A DNA stretch of 14,580 nucleotides from SIG299 sp051880375. GTDB lineage: Bacteria; Bacillota; Clostridia; Lachnospirales; Lachnospiraceae. Every line of letters starts with the position of its first letter. Positions within the stretch are counted from its first letter, which is position 1. The notes under the pieces were generated by a model, which ran no database searches, was not told where the DNA came from, and saw only the letters and a program-made list of their open reading frames with translations. The position numbers were made by a program, and so were the translations under genes. The stretch is taken from the NCBI GenBank assembly GCA_051880375.1, contig JBJENV010000062.1:1-14580 (forward strand), given 5' to 3'. Of this stretch, positions 7,801 to 14,410 are shown piece by piece.

Positions 7801-8061
7801 GGTGCGGATACCGTGATTCATTTTGATCCGTGGTGGAATCCTGCTGTGGAGGAACAGGCAACGGACCGTGCACATCGTATCGGGCAGGTAAATTCGGTCC
7901 ATGTCATCAAATTGATTACAAAGGGAACGATAGAAGAGAAAATTTATAAGCTGCAAAAAAAGAAAAAGGAACTTTCTGAATCTGTCATTGAAACAAAGGA
8001 AGTCTTTATCAACTCGCTTTCCAAGGAAGAGTTGGAGGAGTTATTTTCTTTTGACGAGTAA
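4837..8061 (+). CDS. SWIM zinc-finger SNF2-family helicase/ATPase
   Basis: Large (1074 aa) cytoplasmic SF2 ATPase of the bacterial Swi2/Snf2 group, a DNA-stimulated translocase thought to remodel protein-DNA complexes. Domains in order: SWIM zinc finger C69-x-C71-x9-C81-x-H83; a long bacterial SNF2-associated region (about 100-590); and the ATPase core. Core motifs are Walker A DDMGLGKT (634-641, K640), DEAQ (733-736, in place of DEAH), LTGTPIEN (760-767), motif V AGGTGLN (980-986) and motif VI DRAHRIGQ (1010-1017, arginine finger region). All catalytic residues are intact. ATG 4837 has GGAGG at 4823-4827, nine bases away, and its own promoter. It stands alone: the next gene converges on it and no methylase, nuclease or other defence partner lies nearby, so a chromosomal maintenance role seems likelier than phage defence. 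The exact function of this bacterial group is not established. Confidence 0.93.
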   Translation: MIHLTKNMIRNLATNEKTYLRGVQYFQNGRIQNASYSKVGKKYKVIVKGSYNYTVFLEENEDGSFEFSCNCPSSLKEKGACKHVVAALLMLLKYQERNEGTLPKNPEEKRAYQVLEYFDNCEMPQMTGEVFHIEPVITLPSMLRNNTGRAYVSLRVGSTKLYKIQNMKKFLEDYIRQENIILGKEFRYIAGESAFDRTSKNILDFLLGMYDFAALMDGKDNGSLFSKPQAVLSKFLFIKLLRQMENVTFRLELYGKTYEEVRCIPRNPSIEIEMTSEEDIITLDYKDKEPVIPVSENGEILYRDGFLYLPDKAFLRNFLPFFNNLGGDKTPLVFNGIYKQRFLENVLPKLHGIMEIAVPEELQERYVSPDLKIELYFDKYQNYVKVEILFVYGEYRFNSFENPKSGEYIILRQKEKEQHIINLLEKYGFEAYSGFYLLKADQEIYEFIQNGIDSLMEEAELFYSDAFRKMKSKSSQKFSVGLRVSEDIDLLELDLNYGDISKEEMQQMFRSYRLKRKFFRLTDGSFIDLESDDIRQMVTTLDDLSVSGKALESSSTFRIAKGLALYVDDLFDETKIEVQKNEEFFKLIDTILSAKEHAYEVPEGIHAELRAYQIVGYRWLMTLAENQLGGILADDMGLGKTLQSIVYMKAMKDRNPQCLFLVVCPTSLVFNWLDELENFAPDLRCRMIAGTPEERAVLIQNTEAVDVLITSYPLLRRDVANYEGKVFHTIFLDEAQFIKNAASLNAKSVKELRAAHRFALTGTPIENSLSELWSIFDFVMPYYLLSHANFVKQYERQILKNDEEALTNLNKRIRPFILRRMKKDVLKELPEKVETKFLTELTEEQKKLYLSFLESFRGELAEELDTSGIGIDKFRFQILAALTRLRQICCHPGTFLDNYDGGSGKLELFLQILPELVENGHRILVFSQFTSMLEIIKNALDELGYQYFYLEGSTKISDRNDYVKRFNAGEGKLFLISLKAGGTGLNLVGADTVIHFDPWWNPAVEEQATDRAHRIGQVNSVHVIKLITKGTIEEKIYKLQKKKKELSESVIETKEVFINSLSKEELEELFSFDE

Positions 8062-8067
8062 AATCAG

Positions 8068-8099
8068 GCAGGCGGGGATTTTAGTAACTCCCCGCCTGC
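8068..8099. terminator. Shared terminator hairpin between convergent genes
   Basis: A perfect 11-bp GC-rich stem (GCAGGCGGGGA at 8068-8078 with TCCCCGCCTGC at 8089-8099) encloses a 10-base loop. It lies between the SNF2 stop (8061) and the kinase stop on the other strand (8117), so it can end both transcripts. The U-tract is poor on the + strand (ACAATTATG) and slightly better on the minus strand (TGATTTTA). Confidence 0.8.
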
Positions 8100-8116
8100 T
8101 ACAATTATGTAAGGGT

Positions 8117-9229
8117 TTATGCCTCTCTTGGAAGCGTAAAAATAAATTCCGCACCTTCGGAATGATTTTTGGCATAGATGGTTCCGTGATGGGCATGAAT
8201 AATTGTTTTACATATGGAAAGCCCGATCCCGCGCCCCTTATAGCCATCTGTACCGGATTTCTGTGAAATGTCAATGGCATCAAACAGCATTCCCATCAGT
8301 TCTTCCGGAATCCCGGTGCCATAGTCCTTAACGTGGAAAATAACATTCGAATCATCCGCTTCAATCAGAAGCTCTACATTTTTCTGACTCTTTGCATGCA
8401 CGATTGCGTTTTCCAGTAAATTAATAATGACCTGTTCAATCAAAATGGCATCCATAGGAACAAACAGAATTTCGTCCGGGACGGAAACCTGAATGTCGGA
8501 ATCCGGGTAGCGCTTTGCAAGACGCTGCAGTGCTTCGGAGACCATTTCTTCTACCGGCTCAAGTGATTTGTTGATGGTCTGAGCCTCACCGTGTATTCTT
8601 GTAACGGTCAGAAGATTTTCCACCATATTAAGAAGCCAGTTCGCATCGGTATTGATAGAAGACACCAGTTCCTTTCTTGCATCCTCTGTAAGCAGCTCGT
8701 AGTTTTCTAAGTAGGCAGCGCTGTTTCCGATGATGCCGGTTAACGGAGTGCGTAAATCGTGGGAGATGGCACGCAGCAGGTTGGCACGCATACGTTCTTT
8801 TTCTGCTTCGGCAAGCTGCTTTTCTCGTTCCGAGAGTGTTTCTGCCTGTGCAATCAGAAGCTTTGTCATCGTACTGATAATCAGACCGATGGCAAGCATT
8901 CCAAGAAAGGCAACCGGATAGCCCTGCAGAACGAAATTCAGCTGAAAGTATGGATAGGTAAACATGTAATTCGTGCAGACTACTACCAATAAAGATGCAG
9001 ACACCGAATAGCGGTAGCCGCAGGTGTAGCGTGCAATCAGTACAATAGCAAGCGAATATAACGCCACAATGGAAATGATACCGTTGCTTCCGGATAAATG
9101 AAACACCAGCAGGGAAATTAATGTAAAGCCTGTGAGAATCAATACGGTAAACAGGGTACTGACCGTATGTGGGTATTTCCTTCTGGCACGAAAAAACAGA
9201 TCGGTAAAACGGAAGATAAGCTGCTTCAT
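8117..9229 (-). CDS. Short KdpD-like sensor histidine kinase (DUF4118 membrane domain)
   Basis: Membrane sensor kinase of 370 aa. Residues about 24-125 hold four hydrophobic segments resembling the KdpD/DUF4118 transmembrane domain. A short coiled linker (about 127-150) leads into HisKA with the phospho-acceptor in S-H-D-L-R-T-P (H157). The ATP-binding domain has N274 (N box), DYGTGIP (302-308, G1 box) and GRGIGL (332-337, G2 box), so all catalytic motifs are present. The N-terminal KdpD cytoplasmic sensor and USP-like domains are absent, no kdpFABC genes are nearby, and no response regulator adjoins it, so potassium sensing should not be assumed. The start CAT (9227-9229) is 13 bases after the stop of the upstream minus-strand gene; the ribosome site AAGG overlaps that stop codon, implying translational coupling. 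Signal and partner are unknown. Confidence 0.9.
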   Translation of the reverse strand: MKQLIFRFTDLFFRARRKYPHTVSTLFTVLILTGFTLISLLVFHLSGSNGIISIVALYSLAIVLIARYTCGYRYSVSASLLVVVCTNYMFTYPYFQLNFVLQGYPVAFLGMLAIGLIISTMTKLLIAQAETLSEREKQLAEAEKERMRANLLRAISHDLRTPLTGIIGNSAAYLENYELLTEDARKELVSSINTDANWLLNMVENLLTVTRIHGEAQTINKSLEPVEEMVSEALQRLAKRYPDSDIQVSVPDEILFVPMDAILIEQVIINLLENAIVHAKSQKNVELLIEADDSNVIFHVKDYGTGIPEELMGMLFDAIDISQKSGTDGYKGRGIGLSICKTIIHAHHGTIYAKNHSEGAEFIFTLPREA

Positions 9230-9242
9230 GGTATTGCCTGCC

Positions 9243-10070
9243 TTATCCGATAGAATTATAGTAGTCCTCTAACAGAGCATCCAGATAGCTTTCATCTAAC
9301 CCCGGATAATCGGAGAGAACGCTTTCTTTCATGACATCCAGCTGTTTTAAGTACAAAATTTCCTCACTCATCTCAGGCTCTGCCATGGCATCTAACACTT
9401 CCTTCGGGAACTTTTCCGCAAGATATGTCTTGAGCTGTTCTGTCCGGTTCTCTTCATTTGCTGCTTCTGCCTTTAAGGAAGAGGTTTTCTTAAGGGAACC
9501 AATGCCGACGCCAAAAAATACAACGACCAGAATCGCCATCAGTATCAGGGAGAGCGGCGAATTCATCAAAGAAATGACACCGGTCATATTTAAAATGGCA
9601 AATATCAGAAGCGCTACAGCAAAGACAAGAAACATGATACCGGAGGAACGATATTCCTGATAACGGTCCTTTGCCTCTACATATACGGTGGACGGCTCCG
9701 GGACAGAGCGTCTTCTGCTTATCTCTGCGGTCGGACCATCCTCTTTTTCTTTTGCATCAACGTAAAGTACTGTACGCATTTCCTGCATTGCCTCTTTCGC
9801 ATCCTTTTGCGGAACAAATACCGAATAGAGTAAAGAAGGGCTTTCCTCTGACGCTTCTTCCGGCTCAACTGTTTCCTCCTTGATGCCGATACCGCAGTGG
9901 GTAAGGTAAGCGGTTACTTTGTTTTTCATTGACTCATCATCGGTTTGGAATAAAAGAACATAGTCAGCTGACTGTTCTTCATTTAATTCCGCCACCAGTT
10001 CTTCGTTGCAGTCCGGACATACGGTAATGCCGGCGCGATATTCATTTTTACAGATTGGACACCATGCCAT
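9243..10070 (-). CDS. Zinc-ribbon membrane protein with DUF2007-like domain, function unknown
   Basis: Unrecognised as a named gene; 275 aa. Visible parts, N to C: a zinc ribbon CPIC...CPDC (C4, C7, C18, C21); a segment at about 37-103 with the pattern of the DUF2007 putative signal-transducing fold (YVLLFQTDD, then CGIGIKEE, ending VFVPQKDAKEAMQEM); a charged linker; two closely spaced transmembrane helices (about 143-165 and 171-192); and a helical acidic tail (200-275). Topology is probably both ends in the cytoplasm. It is first in a two-gene operon, 13 bases before a KdpD-like kinase, so it may regulate or relay to that kinase; this is inference from position. The start has GGAGG ten bases upstream (10081-10087 region on the opposite strand) and a strong promoter at 10113-10141. 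The DUF2007 match is pattern recognition only. Confidence 0.75.
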   Translation of the reverse strand: MAWCPICKNEYRAGITVCPDCNEELVAELNEEQSADYVLLFQTDDESMKNKVTAYLTHCGIGIKEETVEPEEASEESPSLLYSVFVPQKDAKEAMQEMRTVLYVDAKEKEDGPTAEISRRRSVPEPSTVYVEAKDRYQEYRSSGIMFLVFAVALLIFAILNMTGVISLMNSPLSLILMAILVVVFFGVGIGSLKKTSSLKAEAANEENRTEQLKTYLAEKFPKEVLDAMAEPEMSEEILYLKQLDVMKESVLSDYPGLDESYLDALLEDYYNSIG

Positions 10071-10112
10071 GGGATTTTTTCCTCCATTCGTAAGTTTTAT
10101 CTGACTGTTTTC

Positions 10113-10141
10113 AGTATAAAAAATTTCCGGCGCAACGTCAA
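10113..10141 (-). promoter_or_regulatory. Sigma-A promoter of the zinc-ribbon/kinase operon
   Basis: Read on the minus strand: -35 TTGACG (10136-10141), 17 bases, -10 TATACT (10113-10118), five of six consensus bases in each box. Transcription would start near 10106, giving a leader of about 35 bases with the GGAGG ribosome site. No operator-like inverted repeat is visible around it. Confidence 0.78.
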
Positions 10142-10287
10142 TACATCATGCAAAAGAAAGCGGACAAACCGTTCCTTTTGACAAGCCGGTATAACAAGAC
10201 CGTTTTCAGCATATGTATAGTCGATATCAGAAATGCTTTGTGTCGGGTAAGCGAAAATGTGATCATTGCGGAAAGGGGAAATGTGAT

Positions 10288-10446
10288 ATGGATCGTGAAA
10301 GAAAGCTTCAGGGATTTTTACTCCGTTTTTTGCTGGCAGGAACGCTGTTCCTTTCCTTTGTTGTGATGAAGCTGCTGCCATTCTGCAGTGACATAGTGGA
10401 AGAAATTTTCAGTTATATTGCAACGGACATTGTTTTCTTGCGCTGA
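10288..10446 (+). CDS. Possible small single-pass membrane protein (52 aa)
   Basis: A 52-residue reading frame with an excellent ribosome site: AAGGGGA at 10273-10279, eight bases before ATG 10288. It has a basic N-terminus (MDRERK), one hydrophobic helix at about 10-30, and an acidic amphipathic end (SDIVEEIFSYIATD). No family is recognised with confidence. The layout (basic start, one membrane helix, short amphipathic segment) recalls the N-terminus of SpoIVFA/SpoIIQ-type M23 proteins of sporulating Firmicutes, so it could be a remnant of such a gene; no M23 domain follows. The same frame is open back to an ATG at 10213, which would add a cysteine-rich stretch (CDHCGKGKC), but that start has no ribosome site. 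The gap 10142-10287 otherwise holds nothing I can identify. The promoter of the next gene overlaps this gene's 3' end. Confidence 0.45.
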   Translation: MDRERKLQGFLLRFLLAGTLFLSFVVMKLLPFCSDIVEEIFSYIATDIVFLR

Positions 10447-10458
10447 ATGTGGTATAAT
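10430..10458 (+). promoter_or_regulatory. Extended -10 sigma-A promoter for the radical SAM operon
   Basis: TGGTATAAT (10450-10458) is a perfect extended -10 (TGn plus TATAAT). TTGTTT at 10430-10435 is a weak -35 at 17 bases spacing. Transcription would start near 10465. The ATG codons at 10447 and 10468 are therefore unlikely starts for the next gene: the first lies in the promoter and the second has no ribosome site. Confidence 0.7.
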
Positions 10459-10488
10459 CAAATTTACATGACGTTGGGAGGTACTGTT

Positions 10489-12372
10489 GTGAGAAAGCTC
10501 GCTTTGTCGGATGAAATTTTAATGCAGGTGGAAAAACCGGCACGATATATAGGAAATGAAGTAAATATGGTAGTCAAAAATCCTAAGGAGGCAGACATCC
10601 GCTTTTGTATGTGTTTTCCTGATGTTTATGAAATCGGGATGTCACATCTTGGTATTCAGATTTTATATGATATGTTTAATAAGCGGGAGGATACTTACTG
10701 TGAGAGGGTATATTCTCCTTGGGTGGATATGGACAGGATACTGCGTGAAAAGAACATTCCGCTGTTTGCCTTAGAGTCTCAGGAACCGGTTAAGAACTTT
10801 GATTTTTTAGGAATTACGCTGCAGTATGAGATGTGTTACACAAACATCCTGCAGGTTTTGGAATTGTCACAGATTCCGCTGTATGCAAAGGACAGAACAG
10901 AAGACGATCCGATTGTCATCGGCGGAGGACCTTGTGCTTACAATCCGGAACCGTTAGCTGACTTCTTTGATTTCTTTTATATTGGCGAGGGAGAAACGGT
11001 TTACGATCAGGTGTTGGACGCCTATAAGGAAAATAAAAAGAACGTTGGTACAAGAATACAGTATTTAGAAAAGGTTGCAGAGATTGAAGGCATGTATGTC
11101 CCGATGTTTTATGATGTAACCTATCATGAGGACGGAACGATAGCATCATTTACTCCGAATAATTCGCATGCGAAAGCAAAAATCCGCAAGCAGGTGGAAA
11201 TGAACCTCTCGGATACGTTTTATCCGGAAAAACCGCTCGTTCCGTACATCCGCGCCATACAGGACCGTGTGGTGTTAGAAATCCAGCGTGGCTGTATCCG
11301 GGGCTGCCGGTTCTGCCAGGCAGGTATGCTTTACCGCCCAATCAGAGAGCGCGATGTAGAGTTTTTAAAGAAACGTGCCGTAGAAATGATTCGCAATTCC
11401 GGACATGAGGAAATTTCGTTAAGTTCCTTAAGCTCCAGCGATTATTCTTCGCTTCAGGAACTTGTATATTATTTAATTGATACGTTCCAGAAGCAGGGAG
11501 TAAATATCTCTCTGCCGTCACTTCGTATTGATGCTTTTGCACTGGATGTCATGAGTAAGGTGCAGGACATTAAAAAGAGCAGTCTGACGTTTGCGCCGGA
11601 GGCAGGCTCCCAGCGCCTTCGTAACGTAATTAATAAGGGCTTGAGCGAAGAATCCATTTTGACCGGTGCCATGTCCGCTTTCCAAAGCGGCTGGAACAAG
11701 GTGAAGCTATATTTTATGCTCGGACTTCCGACGGAAACCGAAGAAGATATTGAGCAGATTGCAGTACTGTCGGACAAGATTGCAAGAGAGTACTACACGA
11801 TTCCGAAGCAGGAGAGAAACGGTAAAGTAAGCATTACAACAAGCACCTCGTTTTTTGTTCCGAAGCCGTTTACTCCGTTCCAGTGGGTAAGCATGGCTTC
11901 TGCAGGGGAATTTCTCGCCAAGCAGAAATATTTGAGCGGGAAGCTGAAAGAACAGCTAAACTCCAAGAGTATTAAGTATAATTGGCACGATGCCGAACTG
12001 ACCATGCTGGAAGGTGTATTTGCAAGAGGTGACAGAAGACTTTGTGCGCTTCTTTTAGAGGCTTATAAAAATGGCTGTATCTTTGACTCCTGGTCGGAGC
12101 ATTTTCATTATGACAGATGGATGAAGGCGTTTGAAACCCTTGGAATTGATATGGATTTTTACACGACAAGGGAAAGAAGCAAAGAAGAACTGCTTCCTTG
12201 GGATTTTATTGACGCCGGGATTACAAAGGCATTTTTGTGGAGAGAATATGAGAAGGGACAGGCAGAAACCGTGACGCCGAATTGCCGTAAGGGATGTGCC
12301 GGCTGCGGTGCCAAAGTATTTCATGGCGGCGTCTGCTACGAGCCGAGAAATGAGGCGGGTGAAACCTTATGA
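10489..12372 (+). CDS. TIGR03960-family radical SAM protein with B12-binding-like domain
   Basis: Radical SAM enzyme of unknown substrate, 627 aa. The N-terminal region (about 35-190) resembles a cobalamin-binding fold with GGGPC (145-149) and NPEP, but the cobalamin histidine motif D-x-H-x-x-G reads D45-V-Y47-E-I-G50, as I recall for this family generally. The radical SAM core (about 250-480) binds its 4Fe-4S cluster through C269-x3-C273-x2-C276. A C-terminal cysteine group (C599, C603, C606, C616) could hold a second cluster or zinc. The start is GTG 10489, with GGGAGG (10476-10481) seven bases upstream; this gives the usual N-terminus (RKLALSDEIL). The upstream ATG 10447 lies in the promoter. 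It overlaps the next gene by four bases (ATGA), the TIGR03936 protein that nearly always accompanies it, and sits before RNase G and L21. A role in RNA or ribosome modification is a guess from neighbours. Confidence 0.9.
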   Translation: MRKLALSDEILMQVEKPARYIGNEVNMVVKNPKEADIRFCMCFPDVYEIGMSHLGIQILYDMFNKREDTYCERVYSPWVDMDRILREKNIPLFALESQEPVKNFDFLGITLQYEMCYTNILQVLELSQIPLYAKDRTEDDPIVIGGGPCAYNPEPLADFFDFFYIGEGETVYDQVLDAYKENKKNVGTRIQYLEKVAEIEGMYVPMFYDVTYHEDGTIASFTPNNSHAKAKIRKQVEMNLSDTFYPEKPLVPYIRAIQDRVVLEIQRGCIRGCRFCQAGMLYRPIRERDVEFLKKRAVEMIRNSGHEEISLSSLSSSDYSSLQELVYYLIDTFQKQGVNISLPSLRIDAFALDVMSKVQDIKKSSLTFAPEAGSQRLRNVINKGLSEESILTGAMSAFQSGWNKVKLYFMLGLPTETEEDIEQIAVLSDKIAREYYTIPKQERNGKVSITTSTSFFVPKPFTPFQWVSMASAGEFLAKQKYLSGKLKEQLNSKSIKYNWHDAELTMLEGVFARGDRRLCALLLEAYKNGCIFDSWSEHFHYDRWMKAFETLGIDMDFYTTRERSKEELLPWDFIDAGITKAFLWREYEKGQAETVTPNCRKGCAGCGAKVFHGGVCYEPRNEAGETL

Positions 12373-13175
12373 ATTTCAGAATTAAGTTTGCAAAATACGG
12401 AACCATGAAGTTTATCAGTCATCTGGATGTCATGCGCTATTTTCAGAAAGCAATCCGTCGTGCCGGTCTTCCGGTCATGTACTCTGAGGGATTTAACCCG
12501 CACCAGATTATGTCGTTTGCTTCGCCGCTCGGAGTCGGACAGACAAGCGAGGCAGAATATTTTGACCTTGCACTGACCGAAGAGATGCCGGCAGAGGAGC
12601 TGTGTGACCGCTTGAATCAGACCATGACGGAAGGAATGCGGATTCTTGGTGCAATCCTTCTTCCGGAGCCAAAACCGCAGGAAAAACGTGAAACAGCAAT
12701 GGCACTTGTGGCTGCTTCCGATTATCTTGTGCTGTTAAAGGATGGCTACGAGGAAAATACGGATAAGGAATTTTTACGCCGGGAATTTAAAAATTTCTTA
12801 TCAAAGAGCGAAATCCTTACGGTAAAAAAGTCAAAAAAAACGGAAACGGAAGTCAATCTGGCACAGTTTATTTTTGATTTTTCAATAGACGGAAAAACAA
12901 CGCCGTATTCCGGAGAATATGATAACGGACTGGTATTCTATCTTCTGTTATCATCAGGCAGCGTTAACAATATCAAGCCGGATACGGTCATGGAAGCGTT
13001 TTACGCTTATCTTGGCAGAGAATACAATCCATATGCCTATCAGCTGCATCGTCTGGAGACCTATGCTGATTTGGCCCTGAAAAAGGTGTCCCAGTCAGGA
13101 ATTGCGGAGCGCACGGCAAAGAATACGATGCCGGAGCGCAGACTTGTTCCGCTGATGAATTATTATACTGTATAA
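12369..13175 (+). CDS. TIGR03936-family radical SAM-associated protein (DUF2344)
   Basis: Partner protein of the preceding radical SAM enzyme; 268 aa, no cysteine cluster and no known catalytic motif. The N-terminus carries the family pattern: FRIKFAKYG at 3-11, a F-I-S-H-L-D-V-M-R segment (about 16-24), and a S-E-G-F-N-P-H-Q motif (about 39-46). Then follow an alpha/beta region to about 200 and a variable lysine-rich C-terminus. In some genomes the same domain is fused to the radical SAM protein, which suggests a complex. The ATG overlaps the upstream TGA, so translation is coupled; a G-rich stretch (GAGGCGGGTG) precedes it. RNase G follows 20 bases later. Molecular role unknown; likely substrate recruitment, by inference only. 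Confidence 0.88.
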   Translation: MNFRIKFAKYGTMKFISHLDVMRYFQKAIRRAGLPVMYSEGFNPHQIMSFASPLGVGQTSEAEYFDLALTEEMPAEELCDRLNQTMTEGMRILGAILLPEPKPQEKRETAMALVAASDYLVLLKDGYEENTDKEFLRREFKNFLSKSEILTVKKSKKTETEVNLAQFIFDFSIDGKTTPYSGEYDNGLVFYLLLSSGSVNNIKPDTVMEAFYAYLGREYNPYAYQLHRLETYADLALKKVSQSGIAERTAKNTMPERRLVPLMNYYTV

Positions 13176-13198
13176 AGGAGTCTTATAAAAAGACCATG
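13174..13198 (+). promoter_or_regulatory. RNase G ribosome site with spacer hairpin
   Basis: The Shine-Dalgarno AAAGGAG (13174-13180) is 15 bases from ATG 13196, too far by usual rules. The spacer contains GTCTT-ATAAA-AAGAC (13180-13194), a 5-bp stem with a 5-base loop that would bring the site to within a few bases of the start. The hairpin's first G is the last base of the Shine-Dalgarno. No closer in-frame start exists. Confidence 0.5.
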
Positions 13199-14401
13199 AA
13201 CGAACTAGTAATTACCGGCTATAAAGGAAACGGTATCAGTGCCTTTTATGAGGACGGAAAAATGAAACAGGTTTCTGCATTTCAGCCTCAGAGCTACTCT
13301 GAAATCGGAAACATCTACATCGGCAGAATCGATAATATCGTAAAAAACATCAATGCCGCATTCGTTAATATTTCGGACAAATGTTCCTGCTATCTGGAAT
13401 TGGATTCGGTACGAAATCCGCTGTTTGTCAGACGTCAGTCTGAAAAGAAAATCTCCATGGGAGATATGCTGCTTGTGCAGGTTGTGAAGGAAGAAGTCAA
13501 AACAAAGGCTCCGGTCGTTACGGCCAACTTTTCGTTGACAGGAAAGTATGTGGTTGTCGTTCACGGCGGAGAGGGAATCCAGGTTTCCAAAAAGATTTTT
13601 CAGAAATCCGTAAAAAATGAGCTTCGTGCCCGCTTAACTCCGTTTATCGGGGAACAGTACGGTATCGTGGTGAGAACCAATGCCCAGTATGCAACGGCAG
13701 AGGAGCTGGAGGATGAGTTAAAGCAGCTTTTGTTTGAATATCAGAACCTATGCGAAACAGGTATCCATCAGGCAGCCTATACACTGTTGCGTCAGGAACT
13801 GCCGACCTACCTGATTCCGATTCGTGAGCTTCGATTACAGCATCTGGACCGCATTGTGACGGATTATACCGATATTTATCATGAAGTGGAACATTACTTA
13901 AGCCTGTATCCGAGTAAGAATGAGCAGGGTGGACCTACGGTACTGGAATACGCGGAGCAGAGCAGTGACATTACAACCAGATATAAAATCAATTATTACA
14001 TGGATCAGGCACTAAGACGGATGATTTACTTAAATTCCGGTGCAACGCTTGTTATTGATGTTGCCGAAGCATTAACGGCAATTGATGTCAATACCGGTAA
14101 GGCAATTTCGGGGAAAAAGGCATCCCAGCAGACTTTCTTTTCCATTAACATGGAGGCGGCAAGAGAAATTGCATATCAGCTGAGACTTCGCAATCTGTCC
14201 GGTATTATCCTTGTGGACTTTATCAATCTGGAAAATCCGGAACATGTACAGCAATTGTTGGACGAGCTGCGCCGCCTGTTTAAGGAGGATTCGGTACAAA
14301 CGGAACTTGTCGATATAACGAAGCTTGGCTTAATTGAAATCACACGCAAAAAGGTATATAAAACATTAGCAGAACAGCTGGAGCCGAAAAGAAATTTTTG
14401 A
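13196..14401 (+). CDS. rng: Ribonuclease E/G (short form)
   Basis: Endoribonuclease of the RNase E/G family, acting in rRNA maturation and mRNA decay in the cytoplasm. An S1-like RNA-binding domain lies at about 37-120 (Y-I-G-R-I-D-N-I at 36-43). The RNase H-like/DNase I-like catalytic region includes the two metal-binding aspartates: D297 in A-I-D-V-N and D341 in L-V-D-F, equivalent to D303 and D346 of E. coli RNase E. The protein stops at 401 aa, just after the T-R-K-K-V segment, and lacks the zinc-link cysteines (CPxCxG) that follow in E. coli RNase G (489 aa), which there help dimerise. No frameshifted continuation is visible downstream. It is third in the radical SAM operon, and the rplU promoter begins nine bases after its stop with no terminator between. 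Confidence 0.92.
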   Translation: MNELVITGYKGNGISAFYEDGKMKQVSAFQPQSYSEIGNIYIGRIDNIVKNINAAFVNISDKCSCYLELDSVRNPLFVRRQSEKKISMGDMLLVQVVKEEVKTKAPVVTANFSLTGKYVVVVHGGEGIQVSKKIFQKSVKNELRARLTPFIGEQYGIVVRTNAQYATAEELEDELKQLLFEYQNLCETGIHQAAYTLLRQELPTYLIPIRELRLQHLDRIVTDYTDIYHEVEHYLSLYPSKNEQGGPTVLEYAEQSSDITTRYKINYYMDQALRRMIYLNSGATLVIDVAEALTAIDVNTGKAISGKKASQQTFFSINMEAAREIAYQLRLRNLSGIILVDFINLENPEHVQQLLDELRRLFKEDSVQTELVDITKLGLIEITRKKVYKTLAEQLEPKRNF

Positions 14402-14410
14402 AAATAATGC

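Noticed and set aside
4837..8061. SNF2 ATPase as part of a phage-defence system
   Set aside because: No methylase, nuclease, phospholipase-D protein or other defence partner within the window; neighbours are housekeeping genes.
8117..9229. Calling the kinase KdpD of a potassium-uptake system
   Set aside because: The KdpD N-terminal sensor domains, KdpE and kdpFABC are all absent from the neighbourhood; only the membrane and kinase parts resemble KdpD.
10178..10221. Perfect TTGACA at 10178-10183 as a promoter for the small membrane protein; also GGTATAA/CATATGTA as a sigma-E promoter
   Set aside because: No acceptable -10 lies 16-18 bases after the TTGACA (the sequence there is CGTTTT), and CATATGTA matches sigma-E too weakly.
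10148..10366. 72-codon + strand reading frame
   Set aside because: No ribosome site before ATG 10148; it overlaps, in another frame, the better supported 52-codon frame at 10288.
10097..10381. 94-codon minus-strand reading frame upstream of the zinc-ribbon gene
   Set aside because: It runs through the promoter at 10113-10141 and opposite the small + strand gene, has no ribosome site and no recognisable protein features.
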